Shown piece after piece: positions 44,986-51,149 of a DNA stretch of 51,149 nucleotides. Both the position numbers and the translations under genes were made by a program. The stretch comes from Fulvivirga imtechensis AK7 (GTDB taxonomy: Bacteria; Bacteroidota; Bacteroidia; Cytophagales; Cyclobacteriaceae). The notes under the pieces were generated by a model, which made no database searches, was not told the DNA's origin, and saw only the letters and a program-made list of their open reading frames with translations. The first letter of the stretch is position 1. Every line of letters begins with the position of its first letter. The stretch lies in contig NZ_AMZN01000089.1 of the NCBI RefSeq assembly GCF_000331535.1, forward strand, positions 1 to 51,149, in the 5' to 3' direction.

Positions 44986-45431
44986 AAAATCCCAAAGTAG
45001 GGGTCATCACAGGCTATAAGTTCGCTTAGCCATTTTCGTGCAACAGGCTTTCTAAGGCTGAATCGTTTCAAGCGCAAGCCAAAGATGCTATTATACTGCT
45101 GTACAAACACCTATGGGTGAAAAAAGTCATAGACATTCGTGAAGAATGGATTCTGCTCCACCCCAGGGTTAGACACGAAGGGCTGCGCTGCTTTTTCTAC
45201 CGATGACGTATTATTTCAACATGTTGATTTGTAACAAGTTGATATCCCATTTCTTTCGCTGCAGCTTTGCAACAGAACAATTCGTCATCTCATTTTGTGC
45301 ATTTTTGTGAAAAATGTTAAGTCTCGGGATGACGCTTATGATCGTTATGGCACTCCGGTGCTGGTGGGTGTTTGAATTCAGACAGGCACAATAACCAATT
45401 TTCTCCAAAACAAGGCAACCTTCTTCACCAT
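44986..45431. other. Gene-free interval upstream of yceI
   Basis: About 445 nt with only short, unconvincing frames on either strand. No strong inverted repeat or copy of the repeats seen elsewhere was recognised. It may hold the remains of a gene, but no family is recognisable. Confidence 0.4.
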
Positions 45432-45461
45432 CATTACGTGATTACGTGTTACAACACGTAA
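45432..45461. promoter_or_regulatory. Palindrome with ATTACGTG half-sites upstream of yceI
   Basis: TTACGTGTTACAACACGTAA at 45442-45461 is a perfect inverted repeat of 9-nt arms with a 2-nt centre. An additional ATTACGTG half-site precedes it directly (45433-45440), 9 nt upstream in the same orientation as the left arm. It lies 20-50 nt before the yceI ATG and is a good candidate operator. The regulator is not evident in the neighbourhood. Confidence 0.65.
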
Positions 45462-45480
45462 AACCAAAAACAAAACAACT

Positions 45481-46071
45481 ATGAACAAAAATTTATTGAT
45501 CTTAACACTTGTAAGTGTGGTATCACTCATGTCATTTATAAACTTACCTACCGCGGGTACTTATAGCATTGACACAAAAGCGAGTGAGTTGAAGTGGACG
45601 GGCTATCACCTGGCAAAGTCATACGAGCACTGGGGGCATGTGCAACTAAAATCAGGTGCACTGGAAACTGATGGCGAGAAAATCACGGGTGGTACATTTG
45701 TGATCGATATGAACTCCATCAGCAATGCCGACATTGAAGAAGAAAAGAACAACCAAAAACTGGTGAATCACCTGAAGTCAGACGATTTTTTCAGTGTGAA
45801 GGATCATCCCGAGGCTAAATTGGTGATCAAAAGCTCTGAGAAAACAGGAGAAAATACTTATAAAACTACTGGTGACCTGACCATCAAAGGAATTACCAAA
45901 GAAATTGAGTTCGGAACCACGGTCAACAAGCTTACTGACACTGAAATTGAGGCTGTTGCTGATATGAGGGTACCGAGAACAGAATTCAAAGTGATGTATG
46001 GATGGAAAGTTGAAAATGCTATCCTTGATGGTGAATTCAGAATGGAAGTGAAGCTGGTGGGAAAGAAATAG
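45481..46071 (+). CDS. YceI family lipid-binding exported protein
   Basis: 196 residues. Signal peptide KNLLILTLVSVVSLMSFINLPTAG, then the YceI lipocalin-like barrel: YSIDTKASELKWTGYHLA, GTFVIDMNSISNADIEEEK, LVNHLKSDDFFSVKDHPEAKLVI and GDLTIKGITKEIEF. Members bind polyisoprenoids or amphiphiles in the periplasm and are often induced by stress. It is monocistronic, behind a palindromic operator, and ends at a strong hairpin. Confidence 0.94.
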   Translation: MNKNLLILTLVSVVSLMSFINLPTAGTYSIDTKASELKWTGYHLAKSYEHWGHVQLKSGALETDGEKITGGTFVIDMNSISNADIEEEKNNQKLVNHLKSDDFFSVKDHPEAKLVIKSSEKTGENTYKTTGDLTIKGITKEIEFGTTVNKLTDTEIEAVADMRVPRTEFKVMYGWKVENAILDGEFRMEVKLVGKK

Positions 46072-46079
46072 AACAGTAG

Positions 46080-46098
46080 GCCGGCTTACCAAGCCGGC
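46080..46098. terminator. Hairpin between yceI and the YdeP-like gene
   Basis: GCCGGCTT-ACC-AAGCCGGC: a perfect 8-bp GC-rich stem with a 3-nt loop, 9 nt after the yceI stop and 32 nt from the stop of the convergent gene. No long T-run follows, but position and strength suggest a shared transcript end. Confidence 0.7.
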
Positions 46099-46129
46099 TC
46101 ATCTTCCATATCAGCTTTGACCTGCCGAT

Positions 46130-48418
46130 CTACTTCTCGACTTTCACCACCACAGACTTCGAAATAGGCGTTCTACTGGTATGAGCATAGTGGTTATAAG
46201 GTATCAGCACATTGGCCTCCGGAAAATACGTGCCAATACATTTGGATGGAATGTCATAAGGCACTACCAAAAAGCTTCTTGCTTCCCTCCTCTCGCCATC
46301 ATAGTTGCTAACCAGTGTTACCTCATCTTTAAGCTTAAGTCCTGCTGTTTGCATGTCCGTCTCATTCATAAGAACGACTCTACGTTCATTATAAATTCCT
46401 CGATACCTATCATTTAAGCCATAGATAGTAGTATTATATTGATCATGGGTGCGGATCGTCATCATAAGGTACTCATCATCTTTCAGTAAGTGATCAGGGT
46501 TTTTATTGATGGTGAAATTGGCTTTGCCGGTGCTGGTCTTAAAATCTCCTTCCCTGGCGCCATTGGGAAGGTAAAAACCTCCGGGGCGCCTCACTCGTTC
46601 ATTGTAGCTATCAAATCCCGGAATAGTTTTCTCAATGAGATCACGGATATGATCATAGTTAGACACAAGATAGTCCCACTCAATGGTGTCATTCTCACCA
46701 AAAGTAGCCTTAGCCAGCTCAGCCACCAGCTTCGGCTCACTTAATAGCTGATCTGATACAGGTTTTTTGCCGCCTCTCGACTGGTGTACTACCCCTGTTG
46801 AGTTCTCTACAGTAACAAATTGCTTCCCGCTTTGCTGCACATCGACTTCTGTTCTACCCAAACATGGTAATATCAACGCGGTTTTCCCATGTATAAGGTG
46901 GCTCCTGTTTAGTTTGGTAGATACATGCACAGTCATATCACACTGCTGAAGGGCACGAGCTGTAAATTCAGTATCCGGAGTAGCTGAAATAAAGTTTCCT
47001 CCCATAGCGAAAAAGAACTTCGCTTTACCTTCTGCCATCGCCTTAATAGCTGTGACGACATCATATCCCTCGTTTTGTGGTGGGTCAAACTTAAAGACCT
47101 CTTTTAGCTTCTGTCCGAACTCCGGTTTCAGCTTTTCCCAAATACCCACAGTACGATCTCCTTGTACATTGCTGTGGCCCCGTACAGGACAGGTGCCAGC
47201 ACCACATTTGCCAATACTGCCCTTGAGCAGCAGCAAGTTTACTACCTCTCTAATATTATCAACCGCATTCTTATGCTGCGTAAGTCCCATCGCCCAGCAC
47301 ACAATGATCTTATTTTTTATTGCCAGTAGCTCTACTGCTTCCTCTATCTTCTCCTTCGAAACAGAGGTTTGTGTTATTAATTCATCCAGGTCATACTTTT
47401 CCAGATCAGCAAGGAAATCATCATAGCCCGAAGTACTATTCTTTATGAATTCATTATCCAAAACTTCTCCGGGTCGATCGTTTTCTTTCTCCATCAACAT
47501 TTTCATCATGGCTTTGAGCAATGGTACATCGCCATTAACCCTTACTTGAAGAAATATGTCTGTCAAAACGGTACCGCCACCTATCACATCCAATGGGTTT
47601 TGCGGGTGTTTAAATTTCACCAAACCGGCCTCCGAAAGGGGATTGATCGTGATTATCTTCGCTCCGTTCTCCTTGGCTTTTTGCAGTGCCGAGAGCATCC
47701 TAGGGTGGTTGGTGCCAGGATTTTGCCCCATGATCACGATCACTTCAGCCACGTAAAAATCATCCAACTTCACAGAACCTTTACCAATACCAACCGTTTC
47801 TGACAAGCCCGAGCCACTTGATTCGTGACACATATTAGAACAGTCAGGAAGGTTATTGGTACCATATTTTCTTACAAAAAGCTGGTATAGAAAAGCAGCT
47901 TCGTTGCCTGTTCTGCCTGAGGTGTAAAATATGGCCTCATCGGGCGAAGCCAGTTGGTTGAGCTGATTACCAATTAGCTTAAAAGCCTCACCCCAACTCA
48001 CCGGTTCATAATGGGAGGCTCCCGCTCTAAGCAGCATTGGTTCTGCTATCCGGCCACTCTTACCTATTTCATAATCAGACCACGAAGACAGCTCTTCCAC
48101 AGAATGCTTTCTGAAGAATTCAGCATCTACCCGCGCGGTAGTAGCTTCCTCAGCAACCGCCTTTGCACCATTCTCACAAAACTCTACGATAGCGCGGTCG
48201 TTGTCAGGGTCCGGCCAGGCACACCCGGGACAGTCGAACCCGTGGAATTGATTCACCTTAAGCAAAGTTTTTGTACCCTGCACAACCCCCACCTCACCAA
48301 ATACATGCTTCAAAGAGGATGTAATGGCCTCAAGTCCTCCCGCCATTTTTTTCGGTTTGGTCAGCCTGATACCTGTATGTTCTTCCGGTGGTTGTGCATG
48401 TAGTTTCAATTCTGCCAT
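46130..48418 (-). CDS. FdhF/YdeP-family molybdopterin oxidoreductase
   Basis: 762 residues from the ATG at 48418 (MAELKLH), which is preceded by an AGGAG Shine-Dalgarno; the upstream start at 48445 would contain that site. The YdeP group is a formate-dehydrogenase-like molybdoenzyme branch, linked to acid resistance in E. coli, with unknown substrate. Visible: FDCPGCAWPDP with a later EFCENGAK, so only three N-terminal cysteines of an Fe-S type site; FYTSGRTGNEAAFLYQL; CSNMCHESSGSGL; VIMGQNPGTNHPRM; and a C-terminal RTHDQYNTTIYGLNDRYRG. Cytoplasmic, no Tat signal. It is convergent with yceI, with a LysR gene upstream on the same strand. Confidence 0.92.
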   Translation of the reverse strand: MAELKLHAQPPEEHTGIRLTKPKKMAGGLEAITSSLKHVFGEVGVVQGTKTLLKVNQFHGFDCPGCAWPDPDNDRAIVEFCENGAKAVAEEATTARVDAEFFRKHSVEELSSWSDYEIGKSGRIAEPMLLRAGASHYEPVSWGEAFKLIGNQLNQLASPDEAIFYTSGRTGNEAAFLYQLFVRKYGTNNLPDCSNMCHESSGSGLSETVGIGKGSVKLDDFYVAEVIVIMGQNPGTNHPRMLSALQKAKENGAKIITINPLSEAGLVKFKHPQNPLDVIGGGTVLTDIFLQVRVNGDVPLLKAMMKMLMEKENDRPGEVLDNEFIKNSTSGYDDFLADLEKYDLDELITQTSVSKEKIEEAVELLAIKNKIIVCWAMGLTQHKNAVDNIREVVNLLLLKGSIGKCGAGTCPVRGHSNVQGDRTVGIWEKLKPEFGQKLKEVFKFDPPQNEGYDVVTAIKAMAEGKAKFFFAMGGNFISATPDTEFTARALQQCDMTVHVSTKLNRSHLIHGKTALILPCLGRTEVDVQQSGKQFVTVENSTGVVHQSRGGKKPVSDQLLSEPKLVAELAKATFGENDTIEWDYLVSNYDHIRDLIEKTIPGFDSYNERVRRPGGFYLPNGAREGDFKTSTGKANFTINKNPDHLLKDDEYLMMTIRTHDQYNTTIYGLNDRYRGIYNERRVVLMNETDMQTAGLKLKDEVTLVSNYDGERREARSFLVVPYDIPSKCIGTYFPEANVLIPYNHYAHTSRTPISKSVVVKVEK

Positions 48419-48615
48419 GGTTTGTTCTCCTGATACAATTTTCAAATTATTGCCATACTAATTTACGTCAATCATGATGGATCACAAAGATTTGCGGAGG
48501 TTATGTAAATTTGATATCAAACGTTTGCACCTGCCCCGGATCGGTTCTGAAGCTCGTCAGAAAAAGCTCCGGGTTATTAACATTTCATCCCTTCTGATCC
48601 ATTTTCTCAGGCAAT

Positions 48616-49515
48616 TTATACCGAGCAAACTCCGGCAATATTACACCTTAAATGCTCAATAAAATTGGTAATATACTGAGGCGTGTCGGAGCGCTTGAGG
48701 GTTACGGCATACCATGTGCGAAACAGTCCGTTCTTCGAGACAGGCACTACAGCAAGCCTTTTATCGTGAAGGTAGGGTTCAATGATCCATTTCGCGATTA
48801 CCTTTACGCCCATTCCGGCTTTTACCATTTCCACGGCCGCCTCGGTAATTTGTATAGGTATCACCTTTTTAGGCATTACATTTTCAGGGATCAGCAGTTT
48901 TCTGAAAAGTGTTACGGTTTCAATCGGCAAAGAATGGATAATGATTTTTTCATCTGCAAAATCCTTTGCCTGTACATATTTTTGCTTAGTCCAGGGGTGG
49001 TCAGCAGGTACCAACGCCAGCAGTTCATCCGTAAAAAGCTCCGTCAGTTCAATGTTAGGGTTATTAACACGGCCACTTACCACAGCTACATCCAACCTGC
49101 CTTCAAGGATATGATTCACCGGATCATTGGATGATTCCGGAGATATCTCAATATCAACACATGGAAACTCCTTATTGAAATCTACCATCAGCGAAGGCAA
49201 CCAATGATAACATGTGTAGCATTCTGTAGCCATTCGCACAGCACCTTTATCTCCACTAACATATTTTTTAACTGACACCTCTGCGTGTTCCAGCTCGCAC
49301 AAGATCTTCTCTGCTGATTCGAGTACAATTTTACCTGCGCCTGTAAGAACAAGCTTCTTATTTACCCTGTGAAACAAAGGTGCACCTAACTGACTTTCAA
49401 CTTCTTTCAACTGATGACTGAGCGCTGACTGCGAAAGAAACAGGCTATCCTTTGCTTTTGACAAGCTGCCTTTTTCCGCAACTTCTTTAACGAGCCTAAG
49501 ATGACGTACCTCCAT
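48616..49515 (-). CDS. LysR family transcriptional regulator
   Basis: 299 residues. N-terminal winged helix: MEVRHLRLVKEVAEKGSLSKAKDSLFLSQSALSHQLKEVESQLGAPLF, the LysR signature, then the periplasmic-binding-like effector domain (DIEISPESSNDPVNHILEGRLDVAVVSG). MetR-like N-terminus. It is divergent from the small ORF and EamA transporter, and 198 nt ahead of the YdeP-like gene on the same strand, so either or both may be its targets. Two TATTAATA palindromes 40 bp apart lie just upstream. Confidence 0.94.
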   Translation of the reverse strand: MEVRHLRLVKEVAEKGSLSKAKDSLFLSQSALSHQLKEVESQLGAPLFHRVNKKLVLTGAGKIVLESAEKILCELEHAEVSVKKYVSGDKGAVRMATECYTCYHWLPSLMVDFNKEFPCVDIEISPESSNDPVNHILEGRLDVAVVSGRVNNPNIELTELFTDELLALVPADHPWTKQKYVQAKDFADEKIIIHSLPIETVTLFRKLLIPENVMPKKVIPIQITEAAVEMVKAGMGVKVIAKWIIEPYLHDKRLAVVPVSKNGLFRTWYAVTLKRSDTPQYITNFIEHLRCNIAGVCSV

Positions 49516-49522
49516 AACTATG

Positions 49523-49570
49523 TATTAATAATTTTCATAAATATATAAAAATAAATTCATCGTATTAATA
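49523..49570. promoter_or_regulatory. Two TATTAATA palindromes in the LysR/EamA intergenic region
   Basis: GTATTAATA occurs at 49522-49530 and 49562-49570, exactly 40 nt apart (about four helical turns). The 8-bp core is a perfect palindrome. The first site is 7 nt from the lysR ATG. The spacing and divergent arrangement fit a LysR-type regulator binding at both positions, but the sequence is AT-rich and the match could be chance. Confidence 0.45.
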
Positions 49571-49625
49571 GAACGTACGAAAATTGTTCCCGTTAATTCC
49601 GGTACATCAAAAACAATAAATAATT

Positions 49626-49790
49626 ATGAAGGCATTAACAATCACTCCGAACCCCTACTCTATGGAAAAAGAAGCCGTCAAAACTCAGAAAGCTGTCAAA
49701 AAAGATTGCAAAGCGCCAGATTTTGAGTGGCAAAGTTACCTAAAGGAGGATCATAATCATAACATTGCTTTATCGCTATTCAACAAATAG
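49626..49790 (+). CDS. Small ORF, 54 residues, ahead of the EamA gene
   Basis: ATG at 49626 to TAG at 49788. Reads MKALTITPNPYSMEKEAV, a Lys-rich middle (KTQKAVKKDCK), PDFEWQSYLKED and HNHNIALSLFNK. Hydrophilic, one Cys, no signal peptide or membrane segment. It lies between the divergent lysR and the EamA transporter, 42 nt before the latter. No family recognised. It could be a leader peptide or a small protein; coding status is uncertain. Confidence 0.45.
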   Translation: MKALTITPNPYSMEKEAVKTQKAVKKDCKAPDFEWQSYLKEDHNHNIALSLFNK

Positions 49791-49832
49791 TATAAGCCAT
49801 ATTCACACACAACGTTAAGTATATATCCTACA

Positions 49833-50741
49833 ATGAAAATAAAAAATCTACTTCTTTTACTTTTATTGGCCTCTCTGTGGGGCCCATCTTTTCTATTTAT
49901 AAAGATAGCCGTTGGAGAGATCTCCCCGGTTACTGTAGCTGCACTGCGAATTGTCATTGCTGCGGCTACTTTATACCTCTTCATTTTTATCTCGGGTTCC
50001 AAACAGAAAAAGAACCTGGCATTTTGGAAGCATGTAGCCATCACCGGATTTTTCGCTCAGTCTCTGCCCTTTATCCTCATTAGCTGGGGAGAAATGTACA
50101 TTGACAGCGGTCTGGCATCAATATTAAATGGATTAACACCTTTATTTACAGTAATACTGGCCAATTTCATGATCTCGGATGAAAAAATGAACATCCAAAA
50201 GATCACCGGCACAGTACTGGGCTTTATAGGACTAATTGTTTTAGTCTCACCTGGCTTCAACTCCGAAGTGAAGGCCTCTGTATGGGGCATTGCAGCTATT
50301 ACACTTGCAGCGGCCAGCTATGGTATGGGCATGGTGTATACCAGACTGCACTTAAAAGGCACCACTCCTATGCATGCTCCTGCGGCACAAGTATTGGTGG
50401 CAGCTATTTACATGATACCATTGTCTCTTTTAATAGATGGTCCGGCTCAACTCACCACAGCTTCTTTTAACGCATGGGGTTCTGTGCTGATACTGGGTAT
50501 ATTTGGCACCGCTATGGCATATGTGGTTTATTTTAGAATAATTGAAAATACAAGTGCTTCATTTCTTTCTACAGTTACTTATTTAATACCTGTTTTTGGA
50601 GTAGTGCTGGGTGTTATTTTTCTGGATGAAACCATTTCGTTGGAGACGCTTATCGGTGCAGTCTGTATTCTTTCCGGATTGATGGTAGCCAATAATGTTT
50701 TGAAAATTGGAATTTTCCGATTGAAGGCAAAGGGTGCCTGA
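49833..50741 (+). CDS. EamA/DMT family transporter
   Basis: 302 residues with ten transmembrane helices in two EamA repeats (about 5-137 and 150-288). Typical stretches: LLLLASLWGPSFLFIKIAVGEISPVTVAALR, SGLASILNGLTPLFTVILANF and GTAMAYVVYFRIIENTSASFLSTVTYLIPVFGVVLG. An inner-membrane metabolite or amino-acid exporter family. Divergent from the LysR gene, an arrangement commonly seen for exporter genes and their regulators. Substrate unknown. Confidence 0.94.
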   Translation: MKIKNLLLLLLLASLWGPSFLFIKIAVGEISPVTVAALRIVIAAATLYLFIFISGSKQKKNLAFWKHVAITGFFAQSLPFILISWGEMYIDSGLASILNGLTPLFTVILANFMISDEKMNIQKITGTVLGFIGLIVLVSPGFNSEVKASVWGIAAITLAAASYGMGMVYTRLHLKGTTPMHAPAAQVLVAAIYMIPLSLLIDGPAQLTTASFNAWGSVLILGIFGTAMAYVVYFRIIENTSASFLSTVTYLIPVFGVVLGVIFLDETISLETLIGAVCILSGLMVANNVLKIGIFRLKAKGA

Positions 50742-50948
50742 TCTTATCCGGATTCAACCGTACCAGTTCTCGGACTTGTTTCCAAAGCCGTTAACTTAAA
50801 GTATACAGCCCTCGTAAAATGATGGATAAATTGCTAAATCCGATCATTTTATTCCTCGTATTGAGTTATCACCTCACCCTTGAATAGACTGAAATAGAAG
50901 TACAGAAGAACCGGGGGCTATCTCAAAAGACCAAACTCAAAACTTAAA
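50742..50948. other. Non-coding stretch before repeat copy C
   Basis: No credible frame longer than about 22 codons and no hairpin with a T-run seen. It leads into repeat copy C. Confidence 0.4.
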
Positions 50949-51100
50949 GTCATTCTGACGGAGGAAGAATCCTACTAAGATTGAAAGTACCTGCCTTATA
51001 ACTTAGTAAGATCCCTCGTTCCTACCAACGACAAGTTTTTACTAGATTCTGATAATCAATGAATTATTAAATACCCCACTATCGTCATCCCGAACGTAAC
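50949..51100 (+). repeat. Dispersed intergenic repeat, copy C
   Basis: Colinear with copy B (5736-5885); landmarks GTCATT, GAATCCTAC, GTAAGATCC, GACAAGTTTTTA and GTCATCCCG-ACGTAAC occur in order. After it the sequence runs into CCTGAGGAACGAAGGGTCTTCCTCAG (inverted: CTGAGGAAGA../..CCTCAG), and the window ends 49 nt later. Confidence 0.8.
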
Positions 51101-51149
51101 GTCACCCTGAGGAACGAAGGGTCTTCCTCAGTTTAGTAAGGACAACTTT

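Noticed and set aside
45211-45408. 65-codon minus-strand frame in the gap before yceI
   Set aside because: No similarity, no start context and atypical composition; treated as chance.

Overview
This window is chromosomal DNA from a member of the Bacteroidota, most likely a marine or soil Cytophagales-type organism. The evidence is a SusC/SusD pair, a PorP/SprF-type protein of the type IX secretion family, a barrel-less TonB-plug protein, weak Shine-Dalgarno sequences with several TTG/GTG starts, and TAnnTTTG-like -7 boxes. No rRNA, tRNA, CRISPR array, prophage or intact insertion sequence was seen. Both ends of the window lie inside copies of the same dispersed repeat, so it may be a whole contig that was broken at repeats.

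Layout. 0.4-4.4 kb (minus): LolC/E-like permease, ribBA, a small exported protein and surE. 4.45-5.6 kb (plus): a DUF1343/NamZ-type exo-N-acetylmuramidase lipoprotein. 6.2-8.3 kb: fmt, the PdeM endonuclease and a thioredoxin. 8.5-20.4 kb (minus): a long co-directional run of susC, susD, a small lipoprotein, an exported LD-carboxypeptidase, an N-acetylmuramoyl-L-alanine amidase lipoprotein, a serine hydrolase-M14 carboxypeptidase fusion, a DUF1611 protein and a dipeptide epimerase. 20.7 kb: a divergent protein of unknown function with a Bacteroidota-type N-terminal module, facing an array of 11-nt-phased repeats. 21.8-22.3 kb: a decayed VapBC-like toxin-antitoxin pair. 22.4-24.9 kb: a ligase-associated DEXH helicase. 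25.0-26.5 kb: an outer-membrane barrel and PorP/SprF. 26.5-29.1 kb: a MarR regulator, a PLP decarboxylase and a GNAT acetyltransferase in one coupled operon behind two palindromes. 29.3-36.6 kb: a beta-propeller protein, an aldo/keto reductase, a four-helix-bundle (S23/IVP) protein inside inverted repeats, and a DUF2339-DUF3999 pair. 36.7-39.3 kb: ligase-associated exonuclease and ATP-dependent DNA ligase, the latter with a frameshift. 39.8-45.0 kb: an S9 peptidase and a TonB-plug protein in an AT-richer stretch. 45.5-50.7 kb: YceI, an FdhF/YdeP-like molybdoprotein, a LysR regulator, a 54-codon small ORF and an EamA transporter.

How the genes may work together. The 8.5-20.4 kb run reads as a nutrient-acquisition locus for peptidoglycan fragments. 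SusCD would import cell-wall peptides or muropeptides. Exported LD-carboxypeptidase, amidase and carboxypeptidase would trim them, and the epimerase plus DUF1611 protein would convert the D-Glu-containing remnant to L-Glu metabolism. The NamZ-like enzyme at 4.5 kb would fit the same economy. Separately, all four members of the ligase-associated DNA-damage set (helicase, ligase, exonuclease, PdeM) are present on the minus strand at three places. The intergenic regions carry several families of short direct and inverted repeats, and these are the main structure not explained by genes.
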